Part shown: one piece after another, positions 37,662 to 47,650 of the stretch
Layout of the letters: each line of letters begins with the position of its first letter
Numbering within the stretch: the first letter of the stretch is position 1
Origin: Streptomyces sp. WMMB303
GTDB taxonomy: Bacteria > Actinomycetota > Actinomycetes > Streptomycetales > Streptomycetaceae
Direction: 5' to 3'
DNA length: 64,000 bases
Assembly (NCBI RefSeq): GCF_029351045.1
Contig: NZ_JARKIN010000001.1
Span: 1,202,001-1,266,000 of the forward strand
The notes under the pieces: model-generated
Database searches by the model: none
Told to the model about the DNA's origin: nothing
The model's input: the letters and a program-made list of their open reading frames with translations, nothing else
Translations under genes and position numbers: made by a program

Positions 37662-38654
37662 TCAGTTGTGGCTGTGCAGTGCCTCGTTCAGTCCGCCCCA
37701 CGAGCCGCTGCGCTGCAGGGCCTCGACGGCGCCGGTGACCGAGTTGCGGCGGAAGAGCAGGTTGCCGGCGCCGGACAGATCCAGCGCTTTGACGATCTTC
37801 CCGTCCGGCAGGGTGACACGGGTACCGGCCGTGACGTAGAGGCCGGCCTCGACGACCGAGTCGTCGCCGAGCGAGATCCCGATCCCCGCCTCGGCACCGA
37901 TCAGACAGCGCTCGCCGATGGAGACGACCTGCTTGCCGCCGCCGGAGAGAGTGCCCATGATCGAGGCGCCGCCGCCCAGGTCGGTGCCGTCGCCGAGGAC
38001 GACGCCCGCGCTGATCCGGCCCTCGACCATGGAGGTGCCCAGGGTGCCGGCGTTGAAGTTGCAGAAGCCCTCGTGCATGACGGTGGTGCCCTCGGCGAGG
38101 TGCGCGCCCAGCCGGACCCGGTCGGCGTCGCCGATCCGGACGCCCTTGGGGATCACGTAGTCGGTCATCCGCGGGAACTTGTCCACGCTGGTCACCGCCA
38201 GGTGCGCGCCCGAGGCGCGGGCGGCGAGCCGGGCCTCCTCGACCTTGTCCACCGGTACCGGACCCAGGTTGGTCCAGGCGACATTGGACAGGTGTGCGAA
38301 CTGTCCTTCGAGGCTGAGGCCGTGCGGGCGGACCAGCCGGTGGCTGAGCAGGTGCAGGCGCAGGTACACGTCGTGCGCGTCCAGCGGCTTGTCGTCCAGC
38401 GAGGAGATGACCGTACGGACGGCCACGACCTCGACCCCGCGGCGGGGGTCCTCGCCCAGGGCCTGCGGAGCGCTCTTTCCGAGCAGCTCGGCGGCGCGCT
38501 CGGCGCTCAGCCGCTCGCTGCCGGCCGGACCGGGCTCGGGAGCGAGTTCCGGCTGCGGAAACCAGGTGTCCAGTACGGTCCCGTCGGCAGCGACGGTGGC
38601 GAGGCCGGCGGCGACGGCCCCGGGGGTGTCGGCGGAGGTGGGTGCTTCGGTCAT
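37662..38654 (-). CDS. dapD: 2,3,4,5-Tetrahydropyridine-2,6-dicarboxylate N-succinyltransferase
   Basis: Lysine/diaminopimelate pathway enzyme of 330 residues, in the actinobacterial long-form DapD group. Left-handed beta-helix repeats are visible ([59 protein letters not shown]), as is the conserved [20 protein letters not shown]. It succinylates tetrahydrodipicolinate using succinyl-CoA. ATG start; it stands alone between a TetR gene and the EI24 gene. Confidence 0.94.
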   Translation of the reverse strand: MTEAPTSADTPGAVAAGLATVAADGTVLDTWFPQPELAPEPGPAGSERLSAERAAELLGKSAPQALGEDPRRGVEVVAVRTVISSLDDKPLDAHDVYLRLHLLSHRLVRPHGLSLEGQFAHLSNVAWTNLGPVPVDKVEEARLAARASGAHLAVTSVDKFPRMTDYVIPKGVRIGDADRVRLGAHLAEGTTVMHEGFCNFNAGTLGTSMVEGRISAGVVLGDGTDLGGGASIMGTLSGGGKQVVSIGERCLIGAEAGIGISLGDDSVVEAGLYVTAGTRVTLPDGKIVKALDLSGAGNLLFRRNSVTGAVEALQRSGSWGGLNEALHSHN

Positions 38655-38714
38655 ACCTCGAACGCTATCCGGCCTCGGCCCGCGGTGACGAACCGGTCCA
38701 CAGGCCGGGCGGTG

Positions 38715-39287
38715 CTACGGACGGTCACCGGCCGCTGACGGGCCCGGGTCACCGATCACCCGGGCGAGCGTCGAGCGGACCTCTGCGCGGTCGAAGGGCC
38801 GGTCGGTGAGCAGGACTTGCAGCAGCAGTCCGTCGATCAGCGCCGCCAGCGCCCGCGCGGTGGCGGGGTCGGCGGTGTGCCGGCCGACCACCTCGACCCA
38901 GTCGTCGATCCAGGCCGCCGCGACCGGCTGGAGCGGCGGGCGGCGCAGGGCGGCGAGGTAGAGCTCGTACTCCAACCGGATGCGCCCGTGCGCTCCCGAG
39001 GCGTACTCCTCCAGGATCCGTACCATCGCGTCCAGCAGCGATTCCTGGTCGGACAGCTCCCGGTCCCAGGTCTCGATCTCGGACTGCGGCCCGCAGGTGA
39101 CCTGCTGGAGCGCCGCGACGAGCAGATCGTCCAGGCTCCCGAAGTGGTAGGTGGTGGAGCCGAGCGGCACGTCCGCTTCGGCCGCGACCGAGCGGTGACT
39201 GAGTGCCGAGATGCCTTTCAGCTCCACCAGGCGGATCGCGGCGTCGATGATCCGCTGCCGCCGCTCGGGGTCGTATCGCCGTCCCAT
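38715..39287 (-). CDS. TetR-family regulator paired with an SMR transporter
   Basis: Protein of 190 residues: helix-turn-helix domain MGRRYDPERRQRIIDAAIRL then LSHRSVAAEADVPLGSTTYH, and a C-terminal domain with IDGLLLQVLLTDRPFD. Its ATG shares one base with the transporter stop (TGATG at 39285-39289), so the two genes are translationally coupled. Overlapping palindromes upstream of the transporter are the likely operator for autoregulation. The inducer is probably a cationic or hydrophobic compound. Confidence 0.88.
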   Translation of the reverse strand: MGRRYDPERRQRIIDAAIRLVELKGISALSHRSVAAEADVPLGSTTYHFGSLDDLLVAALQQVTCGPQSEIETWDRELSDQESLLDAMVRILEEYASGAHGRIRLEYELYLAALRRPPLQPVAAAWIDDWVEVVGRHTADPATARALAALIDGLLLQVLLTDRPFDRAEVRSTLARVIGDPGPSAAGDRP

Positions 39288-39607
39288 CAGTGCGCACCTC
39301 CCAGGTTGAGCACCACGACTCCGCATATCACCAGCAGCAGGCCGAGGATCTTCGCGGCGGTGACCGACTCGCCGATGAACACCATGCCGATCAGCGCGAT
39401 CGCGGCCGTCCCGGCACCGGACCAGATGGCGTAGGCGGTCCCCACGGACATGCTCTTGAGCGTCTGCGCGAGGAGCACGAACGCCACCAGATAGCCGGCC
39501 GCCGTCAGGAGCGAGGGCACCAGTCTGCTGAAGCCCTCGCTGTACTTCATCGCGGTCGTCCCCAGTACCTCCGCGAGAATCGCCGCCGCCAGCGTCATAT
39601 ACGTCAT
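39287..39607 (-). CDS. Small multidrug resistance (SMR) transporter
   Basis: EmrE-like protein of 106 residues with four membrane helices. The essential glutamate lies in LAAAILAEVLGTTAMKYSEG, and TAYAIWSGAGTAAIALIGMV is the family signature in helix 3. It exports small cations (quaternary ammonium or guanidinium type) in exchange for protons. The ATG at 39607 (MTYMTLAAA) is used; the next ATG is three codons on. It shares its operon with the downstream TetR gene. Confidence 0.92.
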   Translation of the reverse strand: MTYMTLAAAILAEVLGTTAMKYSEGFSRLVPSLLTAAGYLVAFVLLAQTLKSMSVGTAYAIWSGAGTAAIALIGMVFIGESVTAAKILGLLLVICGVVVLNLGGAH

Positions 39608-39609
39608 AC

Positions 39610-39643
39610 GTACGAGCGTACACAACGTTGCGTACGGCCGTAC
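39610..39643. promoter_or_regulatory. Three overlapping palindromes upstream of the SMR-tetR operon
   Basis: GTACGAGCGTAC (39610-39621), TACACAACGTTGCGTA (39619-39634, one mismatched pair) and GTACGGCCGTAC (39632-39643) overlap and share GTAC ends. They lie directly before the transporter start, an ideal place for repression by the TetR protein. Confidence 0.65.
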
Positions 39644-39666
39644 ATAAAAAAGTTCCGACCATGCGA

Positions 39667-39696
39667 ACGGCCGCGCACCCGAGGGTGCGCGGCCGT
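39667..39696 (-). terminator. Terminator of the suf operon
   Basis: Thirteen-base perfect arms (39667-39679 and 39684-39696) with a CGAG loop, 32 bases after the last suf-operon stop. On the minus strand a run of six T follows within about 16-24 bases. Confidence 0.82.
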
Positions 39697-39728
39697 CGCC
39701 CGCGGTCGCGGAACAGCTGCCGGAGCGC

Positions 39729-40058
39729 TCAGACGTTGAAGCCCAGCGCCCTGAGCTGCTCGCGCCCGTCGTCAGTGATCTTGTCGGGGCCCCACGGGGG
39801 CATCCAGACCCAGTTGATCTTGAGTTCGTTGACGATGCCCTCGGTCGCGGACTGCGCCTGGTCCTCGATGACGTCGGTCAGCGGACAGGCCGCCGAGGTG
39901 AGCGTCATGTCGATGGTGGCGATGTTCGCGTCGTCGACGTGGATCCCGTAGATCAGGCCGAGGTTGACGACGTCGATACCCAGCTCCGGGTCGACGACGT
40001 CCATGAGCGCCTCGCGGACCTCTTCCTCGCTCGCGGGCTTGGTGGTCATCTCGGTCAT
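39729..40058 (-). CDS. sufT: SufT-like metal-sulfur cluster biosynthesis protein (DUF59/MIP18)
   Basis: Protein of 109 residues in the MIP18 family: REALMDVVDPELGIDVVNLG and TLTSAACPLTDVIEDQ with the conserved cysteine. Such proteins help mature Fe-S clusters and often close suf operons. The ATG at 40058 overlaps the sufU stop (ATGA); a second ATG three codons later is possible. Confidence 0.9.
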   Translation of the reverse strand: MTEMTTKPASEEEVREALMDVVDPELGIDVVNLGLIYGIHVDDANIATIDMTLTSAACPLTDVIEDQAQSATEGIVNELKINWVWMPPWGPDKITDDGREQLRALGFNV

Positions 40059-40555
40059 GCCGTCTTCTCCTTGGCCGAGTCGGCTTCCCCCGGCTCCTGC
40101 GCGCTCGCGTCCGCCCCGCTGAACGCCTTCGATGTCGCGTCCTTCCACGCCATCCAGCTCAGCAGCGCGCACTTCACCCGCGCCGGGTACTTCGAGACCC
40201 CGGCGAACGCCACGGCGTCCTCCAGCAGGTCCTCCATGCTGTCGTCCGGCTCGAGCTGACCCTTGGACTGCATCAGCTCCAGGAACGTCTCCTGGATCCT
40301 GCGGGCCTCGGGCAGTTCCTTGCCGACCAGCAGCTCGTTCAGCACCGAGGCGCTGGCCTGGCTGATGGAGCAGCCCTGCCCCTCGTACGACACATCCTCG
40401 ATGGTGTCGCCGTCGTACCGCACACGCAAGGTGATCTCGTCACCGCACGTCGGGTTGACGTGGTGCACCTCGGCATCGCCGTCGCGCAGCCCGCGCCCGT
40501 GCGGATGCTTGTAGTGGTCCAGGATGACTTCCTGGTACATCGAGTCCAGCTTCAC
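40055..40555 (-). CDS. sufU: Iron-sulfur cluster assembly protein SufU
   Basis: NifU/IscU-like protein of 166 residues. The three zinc/Fe-S cysteines appear in NPTCGDEITLRV, GQGCSISQASASVLNELLVG and VKCALLSWMAWKD. SufU accepts sulfur from SufS. A C-terminal tail (DASAQEPGEADSAKEKTA) is low-complexity. It begins nine bases after sufS and overlaps sufT. Confidence 0.94.
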   Translation of the reverse strand: MKLDSMYQEVILDHYKHPHGRGLRDGDAEVHHVNPTCGDEITLRVRYDGDTIEDVSYEGQGCSISQASASVLNELLVGKELPEARRIQETFLELMQSKGQLEPDDSMEDLLEDAVAFAGVSKYPARVKCALLSWMAWKDATSKAFSGADASAQEPGEADSAKEKTA

Positions 40556-40564
40556 CGACAGCCC

Positions 40565-41821
40565 CTAAGCGAAGAAATTCCGTACGTGTTCCAGCCCGTC
40601 CGCCAGGGCGTCCACCTCGGCGGGCGTGGAGTACAGATAGAACGACGCTCGCGTGGTGGCAGGAATTCCGTACCGCAGGCAGACCGGGCGGGCGCAGTGA
40701 TGGCCCACCCGCACCGCGATGCCCTGCTCGTCCAGCACCTGGCCGACGTCGTGCGGATGGATGTCACCCAGCGTGAAGGAGATCGTGGCACCGCGGTCCT
40801 CGGCCGTGGCGGGGCCGATGATCCGCAGGTCCGGGATCTCCTGGAGCTTGCGCACCGCGTACTCCGTCAGCGCCTGCTCGTGCTGGTGGATCCGGTCCAT
40901 ACCGATCGCGCTGAGGTAGTCGACGGCGGCGCCCAGCCCGACCGCCTGCGCGATCGGCGGGGTGCCCGCCTCGAACTTGTGCGGCGCCGGAGCGTACGTC
41001 GACGAGTGCATCGTGACGGTCTCGATCATCTCCCCGCCGCCGAGGAACGGCGGCAGGTCGTTGAGCAGCTCCTGGCGCCCCCACAGCACGCCGATGCCGG
41101 TGGGGCCGCACATCTTGTGGCCGGTGAAGGCCACGAAGTCGGCCTGCAGCGCCTGCACGTCCAGCACCATGTGCGGGGCCGCCTGCGAGGCGTCCACCAC
41201 GACCAGCGCACCGACCTCCTGCGCCCGCCGCACGATCTCCTCGACGGGGTTGAAGGTGCCCATGATGTTGGAGACGAGCGTGAGCGCGACCACCTTGGTG
41301 CGCTCCGTGATCAGCTCCTCGACCCCGGCCATGTCCAGCCGACCCTCGTCGGTGAGCCCGAACCACTTCAGTTTCGCGCCGGTGCGCTGCGAGAGCAGCT
41401 GCCACGGAACGATGTTGGAGTGGTGCTCCATCTCCGTGATGACGATCTCGGTGTCCCGCTCGACGCGGTAGGGCTCGTCGGCCCAGCCGAGCATGTTGGC
41501 CACCAGGTTGAGCGACTCCGAGGCGTTCTTGGTGAAGATCACCTCGTCGCGGCTGGGTGCGTTGATGAACGCGGCGACCTTGTCGCGCGCGCCCTCGTAC
41601 AGCGCCGTGGCCTCCTCGGCCAGCACATGCACGCCGCGGTGGACGTTGGCGTTGTGCTTCTCGTAGTAGTCGGCGAGGGCGTCGAGCACCTGCGTCGGCT
41701 TCTGCGAGGTGGCGGCGTTGTCCAGATAGACGACCTTCTGCCCGTCGTGCACCAGGCGGTCCAGGATCGGGAAGTCCTTACGGATCGCCTCGGTGTCCAG
41801 CAGACCCGGGAGCTGTGTCAC
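40565..41821 (-). CDS. sufS: Cysteine desulfurase SufS
   Basis: Group-II cysteine desulfurase of 418 residues that gives sulfane sulfur from cysteine. PLP lysine in DFVAFTGHKMCGPTGIGVLW, catalytic Cys loop in AVRVGHHCARPVCLRYG. The ATG overlaps the sufC stop by four bases (41818-41821). Confidence 0.96.
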   Translation of the reverse strand: MTQLPGLLDTEAIRKDFPILDRLVHDGQKVVYLDNAATSQKPTQVLDALADYYEKHNANVHRGVHVLAEEATALYEGARDKVAAFINAPSRDEVIFTKNASESLNLVANMLGWADEPYRVERDTEIVITEMEHHSNIVPWQLLSQRTGAKLKWFGLTDEGRLDMAGVEELITERTKVVALTLVSNIMGTFNPVEEIVRRAQEVGALVVVDASQAAPHMVLDVQALQADFVAFTGHKMCGPTGIGVLWGRQELLNDLPPFLGGGEMIETVTMHSSTYAPAPHKFEAGTPPIAQAVGLGAAVDYLSAIGMDRIHQHEQALTEYAVRKLQEIPDLRIIGPATAEDRGATISFTLGDIHPHDVGQVLDEQGIAVRVGHHCARPVCLRYGIPATTRASFYLYSTPAEVDALADGLEHVRNFFA

Positions 41822-42582
41822 GCAGTGGCACCACCCTTCACGTACTCCTCGTAGCCCTCTTCCTCCAGCTTGTCGGCCAGCTCGGCACCGCCGGACTCGG
41901 CGATCCGCCCGTTGGCGAAGACATGCACGTGGTCGGGCTTGATGTAGCGCAGGATGCGGGTGTAGTGCGTGATCAGCAGGGTGCCCACGTCGCCGGTCTC
42001 CCGGACCCGGTTGACGCCCTCGGAGACGACGCGCAGCGCGTCCACGTCGAGGCCGGAGTCGGTCTCGTCCAGGATCGCGATCTTCGGCTTCAGCAGCTCC
42101 AGCTGCAGGATCTCGTGGCGCTTCTTCTCACCGCCGGAGAAGCCCTCGTTGACGTTGCGCTCGGCGAACTTCGGGTCGATGGAGAGGCGCTCCATGGCCT
42201 CCTTGACCTCCTTGACCCAGGTACGCAGCTTGGGGGCCTCGCCACGGATGGCGGTGGCGGAGGTGCGCAGGAAGTTGGAGACGGAGACACCCGGGACCTC
42301 GACCGGGTACTGCATGGCGAGGAAGACACCCGCGCGGGCGCGCTCGTCGACGGACATCTCCAGGACGTCCTCGCCGTCGAGCTTCACGGAGCCGCTGGTG
42401 ACGGTGTACTTCGGGTGCCCCGCCAGCGAGTAGGCCAGCGTGGACTTGCCGGAGCCGTTCGGCCCCATGATCGCGTGCGTCTCGCCCTGCTTCACGGTCA
42501 GGTCGACGCCGCGCAGGATCTCGTTGGGGCCGCCCTCGGTTTCGACGGAGACGTGCAGGTCGTTGATCTCAAGCGTTGCCAT
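41818..42582 (-). CDS. sufC: Fe-S assembly ATPase SufC
   Basis: ABC-type soluble ATPase of 254 residues in the SufBCD scaffold. Walker A GPNGSGKSTLAYSLAG, signature FSGGEKKRHEILQL, Walker B PKIAILDETDSGLD, and the H-loop LLITHYTRI. The ATG at 42582 gives MATLEINDLHV; it starts seven bases after the ferredoxin gene stop. Confidence 0.96.
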   Translation of the reverse strand: MATLEINDLHVSVETEGGPNEILRGVDLTVKQGETHAIMGPNGSGKSTLAYSLAGHPKYTVTSGSVKLDGEDVLEMSVDERARAGVFLAMQYPVEVPGVSVSNFLRTSATAIRGEAPKLRTWVKEVKEAMERLSIDPKFAERNVNEGFSGGEKKRHEILQLELLKPKIAILDETDSGLDVDALRVVSEGVNRVRETGDVGTLLITHYTRILRYIKPDHVHVFANGRIAESGGAELADKLEEEGYEEYVKGGATA

Positions 42583-42589
42583 GGGGACT

Positions 42590-42925
42590 TCAGGACTCCT
42601 GTGTGACGGAGACGAGCACTGCCGCATCGGGGCCGTCTCCTTCGATCTTGACGGGGTACACGGGGACGGGGCGGGTGGCGGGCAGCCCGGAGGGCTTGCC
42701 GGTGCGCAGGTCGAAGCGGGAGCCGTGCAGCCAGCACTCGATGGTGCAGTCCTCCACGTCGCCCTCCGAGAGCGACACATTGGCGTGCGAGCAGATGTCG
42801 TTGACGGCGAACACCTCACCCTCGGTGCGCACGAGGGAGACCGGAACACCGTCCAGCTCCACCCGCAGCGGGGTGTCCTCCTCCAGGTCGCCCAGCGAGG
42901 CGGCCCTGACGAAGCTCTCGCTCAT
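42590..42925 (-). CDS. Rieske-type [2Fe-2S] ferredoxin in the suf operon
   Basis: Protein of 111 residues with both Rieske ligand pairs: CSHANVSL (CxH) and CWLHGSRFDLRTG (CxxH). It resembles small ferredoxin subunits of aromatic-ring dioxygenases, but here sits between sufD and sufC as in many actinobacteria, so it probably serves Fe-S assembly as an electron donor. It overlaps the sufD stop by four bases. Confidence 0.93.
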   Translation of the reverse strand: MSESFVRAASLGDLEEDTPLRVELDGVPVSLVRTEGEVFAVNDICSHANVSLSEGDVEDCTIECWLHGSRFDLRTGKPSGLPATRPVPVYPVKIEGDGPDAAVLVSVTQES

Positions 42926-44103
42926 GAGACCGATGCCTCCAGCTCCGCCTCGATCCGGGCGATGAGGCGCTCCTCCACATCCGGGATGCCGACCTGCTGG
43001 ACGAGCTCGGCGAAGAAGCCGCGCACCACCAGCCGGCGCGCCTCGCGCTCCGAGATGCCGCGCGCCATCAGGTAGAAGAGCTGCTCGTCCTCGAAGCGGC
43101 CGGTCGCCGAGGCATGGCCGGCGCCGACGATCTCGCCGGTCTCGATCTCCAGGTTGGGCACCGAGTCGACGCGCGAGCCGTCCGTGAGCACCAGGTTGCG
43201 GTTGAGCTCGTAGGTGTCGGTGCCGGTGGCCGCCGCCTGGATGAGCACGTCACCGATCCACACCGCGTGCGCGTCGTCGCCCTGGAGCGCGCCCTTGTAG
43301 GCGACGTTGCTGCGGCAGTTGGGAGTGTCGTGGTCGACGAGCAGCCGGTGCTCCTGGTGCTGTCCGGCGTCGGTGAAGTACAGGCCGTACAGCTCGGCCT
43401 CGGCTCCCGGGCCGCCGTAGCTGACCCGGGGGTTGAGGCGCACCAGGTCGCCGCCGAAGGTGACCACGACCGACTTGAAGGTCGCGTCCCGGCCCACCAG
43501 CGCGTTGTGCTGCGAGCAGTGCACGGCGGTGTCGTCCCAGTCCTGCACGGAGACGACGGTCACCTTGGCGCCGTCGCCGAGCACGAACTCGACATTGGCC
43601 GAGCGCACCGCGTCACCCGTGTGGTCGATGACGATGACGGCCTCGGCGAAGGCGCCGATGTCGAAGACCGTGTGGCCGTAGGTCACGCCGCCCTCGCCGT
43701 GCAGGGAGACCCGCACCGGCTCGGTCAGCACCGCGCCCTTGGGCACCGAGATGACACTGGCCTTCTCGAACGCGGAGAACGCCTGCGCCGCCACCCGGTC
43801 CACCGGCTTGCCGGCGCGGCCGACGCGCGCGTCGTCCCGTGACACCTTCTCGACGGTGACCCCGTCGGGCGCGGACACCTCGGTCTTGACCGAGCCGGTC
43901 GCCTGCGCCGTACCGTCGTGCAGGCCCTTGAGCCGGTCCAGAGGAGTGAAGCGCCACTCCTCCTCGCGGCCGTGCGGCACCGGGAAGTCCGCCACGTCGA
44001 AGGACGGCGGAGCGCTCATCCTGGTGGCGGTGGTGGACTCTGCGGCCACCGCGATGGATCCCGTGGTGTTGGAACCGACGGGGATGTTCTGGGCCTCAGC
44101 CAT
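42922..44103 (-). CDS. sufD: Fe-S assembly scaffold protein SufD
   Basis: Protein of 393 residues with the SufB/SufD beta-helix core (YGGPGAEAELYGLYFTDAGQ, VLIQAAATGTDTYELNRNLV) and the end GRFEDEQLFYLMARGISERE. Forms the SufBC2D complex. It begins 202 bases after sufB; that gap shows no gene and the ribosome-binding site is weak. Confidence 0.95.
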   Translation of the reverse strand: MAEAQNIPVGSNTTGSIAVAAESTTATRMSAPPSFDVADFPVPHGREEEWRFTPLDRLKGLHDGTAQATGSVKTEVSAPDGVTVEKVSRDDARVGRAGKPVDRVAAQAFSAFEKASVISVPKGAVLTEPVRVSLHGEGGVTYGHTVFDIGAFAEAVIVIDHTGDAVRSANVEFVLGDGAKVTVVSVQDWDDTAVHCSQHNALVGRDATFKSVVVTFGGDLVRLNPRVSYGGPGAEAELYGLYFTDAGQHQEHRLLVDHDTPNCRSNVAYKGALQGDDAHAVWIGDVLIQAAATGTDTYELNRNLVLTDGSRVDSVPNLEIETGEIVGAGHASATGRFEDEQLFYLMARGISEREARRLVVRGFFAELVQQVGIPDVEERLIARIEAELEASVS

Positions 44104-44305
44104 GGCTGTCGTGTTGCTCGCTTTCTGCCTCTTTGTGTGCGCCCGCCTCCGGGGGCTCGGACCCGGTGCCGGCGTTCGATCGTGCTCGCTCCCTCGTCAT
44201 CCGGGACCCGCGCGCGTTCTCCCTTTCGGCACCGGCGCCCCCTTCGGCTCGCTCACCTGGTCGGAGAAGGGGTCACGGATGACTCGGAACGGGGGCCGGG
44301 CGGCG

Positions 44306-45723
<1,418 letters not shown>

Positions 45724-45727
<4 letters not shown>

Positions 45728-46533
45728 GCGGGGTTCCTCCCGGCGTCGTTCACGTTGGTGGCGTTGCTGGTCTTCGGTGGTCGTGCGGGGTTCCTGGCTG
45801 CCGGGGGCTGGGCCGCGGCGGTCTCGGGGTGCGGGTGGGGCCTGGGGATGAACGTCGTGCACACTCCGTCGCCGTGCGCGATGGTCGCCAGCCGCTGGAC
45901 GTGCGTGCCCAGCAGCCGGGAGAAGACCTCCGTCTCCGCCTCGCACAGCTGGGGGAACTGCTCGGCCGTGTGCGCCACCGGGCAGTGGTGCTGGCAGAGC
46001 TGCTCGCCGGCCTGCGCGGGCGCGTCACGCGCGGTGGCAGCGTACCCGTCCGCGGTCAGCGCCTGCGCCAGGGCCCGCACCCGGTCCTCGGGCGCGACCC
46101 GCTCCAGGGCCTCCTGGTACTTCCCCGCCTGCGCCTCCACCCGGGCGCGCGCGAAGGCCGCGACCGCGGCCTCCCCGGCCTCGCCGTCCCCGGCGGTCCG
46201 GGCGATCCAGCGCAGGGCGTCGGCCGCGAGCTCGTCGTACGCCTGGTCGAAGGCGTCCCGTCCGCAGTCGGTCAGGGCGAAGACCTTGGCGGGGCGGCCC
46301 CGGCCGCGCGAGCCGTAGACCCGCTTGTCGCGGGGCTCCACGACGCCCTCGGCCACGAGCGCGTCCAGATGACGGCGGACGGCCGCCTGGGTCAGCTCCA
46401 GCCGCAGCGCCAGTTCGGCCGCGGTGGAGGGGCCGTGATCCAGGACGGAGCGAGCGACCTTGTTCCTCGTACCGTGCTGTTCATCCTGCGCCGAGGGGCC
46501 CGACGCGGCTCCGCCGGTGGCCGGTGCGGCCAT
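45724..46533 (-). CDS. sufR: Fe-S-sensing repressor SufR
   Basis: Winged helix-turn-helix regulator of 269 residues: [20 protein letters not shown], then [20 protein letters not shown]. The Fe-S ligands are the cysteines of [18 protein letters not shown], the pattern known in SufR. It represses the suf operon when clusters are plentiful. The ATG at 46533 has GGGAG ten bases upstream; an in-frame GTG at 46569 abuts the operator and could only be used by a leaderless message. It overlaps sufB. Confidence 0.93.
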
Positions 46534-46568
46534 CGGTCGGTGCTCCCGAGCCTGGTCCCTCTTTTTCA

Positions 46569-46582
46569 CAACGTCATTGTTG
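46569..46582. promoter_or_regulatory. SufR operator
   Basis: CAACGTCATTGTTG fits the CAAC-N6-GTTG box reported for SufR of Streptomyces avermitilis, as remembered. It lies 35 bases upstream of the preferred sufR ATG, consistent with autorepression of the whole operon. Confidence 0.8.
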
Positions 46583-46723
46583 CTTAATTCCGCCGACGCG
46601 GGCAAGCGACAGCTCTGACCAGCCCCGATGGAGTGCATCACGTAAGGCTGACCTAACCGGCGGGCCCACGTCCGCCGCAGCCCGCCGCAGGAGCGCCCCG
46701 GCCCGCTCCCTAGACTGCCCTGC

Positions 46724-47650
46724 ATGCGAAGTTCAGCGGCCGTGGAGGTCGCCGGGCTGGTGAAGCGGTACGGCAGCAGGACCGCCGTCGACGGGCTGGA
46801 CCTGACCGTCGCGCGGGGCACCGTCACCGCGTTCCTCGGCCCCAACGGAGCGGGTAAGACCACCACCGTCGAGACCTGCGAGGGCTACCGCCGGCCGGAC
46901 TCCGGCACCGTGCGGGTGCTCGGCCTCGACCCGATCGCCCAGGGCGCCGAGCTGCGGCCCCGGATCGGGGTGATGCTCCAGAGCGGCGGGATCTACCCCA
47001 CGGCCAGGGCCGAGGAGACGCTCCGCCATATGGCGGCACTGCACGCGCACCCGCTGGAGGTGCCGGCCCTGATCGAACGCCTCGGCCTGGGCGGCTGCGG
47101 CCGCACTCCCTACCGCAGGCTCTCCGGTGGCCAGCAGCAGCGGCTCGGTCTCGCGCTGGCCCTGGTGGGCCGCCCCGAGCTGGTCTTCCTGGACGAGCCG
47201 ACCGCCGGGCTCGACCCGCAGGCCCGGCACGCCACCTGGGACCTGGTGCGCGAGCTGCGCGCCGACGGGGTGACGGTGCTGCTGACCACCCACGCCATGG
47301 ACGAGGCCGAGGAGCTGTCCGACGACGTCGCCATCGTCGACGGCGGCAGGGTGATCGCCCACGGCTCCCCCGAGGAGCTGTGCCGGGGCGGCGCGGAGAA
47401 CACCCTGCGCTTCACCGGACGCCCGGGGCTCGACCTGAAGTCGCTGCTCAAGGCCCTGCCCCCGCAGACCGGCGCGGCCGAGCTCAGCCCGGGCAGCTAC
47501 CGGCTCACCGGCACGGTCGACCCGCAGCTCCTGGCCACCGTGACGTCCTGGTGCGCGCAGAACGGCGTCCTGCCCGACCGGATCTCGGTGGAGCGCAGAA
47601 CGCTGGAGGACGTCTTCCTGGAACTGACGGGGAAGGAGCTGCGCTCGTGA
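46724..47650 (+). CDS. ABC transporter ATP-binding protein
   Basis: ATPase of 308 residues: Walker A FLGPNGAGKTTTVETCEG, signature LSGGQQQRLGLALAL, Walker B LVFLDEPTAGLDPQ, H-loop LLTTHAMDEAEEL, plus a C-terminal extension found in DrrA/CcmA-like export ATPases. It shares four bases (GTGA) with the downstream permease. Diverges from the suf operon. Substrate unknown. Confidence 0.93.
   Translation: MRSSAAVEVAGLVKRYGSRTAVDGLDLTVARGTVTAFLGPNGAGKTTTVETCEGYRRPDSGTVRVLGLDPIAQGAELRPRIGVMLQSGGIYPTARAEETLRHMAALHAHPLEVPALIERLGLGGCGRTPYRRLSGGQQQRLGLALALVGRPELVFLDEPTAGLDPQARHATWDLVRELRADGVTVLLTTHAMDEAEELSDDVAIVDGGRVIAHGSPEELCRGGAENTLRFTGRPGLDLKSLLKALPPQTGAAELSPGSYRLTGTVDPQLLATVTSWCAQNGVLPDRISVERRTLEDVFLELTGKELRS

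Noticed and set aside
42590-42925. Rieske protein as a dioxygenase ferredoxin for aromatic catabolism
   Set aside because: It lies inside the suf operon with four-base overlap to sufD and no oxygenase subunit nearby.
44104-44305. Possible small gene in the 202-base sufB-sufD gap
   Set aside because: No frame with a start, ribosome-binding site and plausible composition was found.
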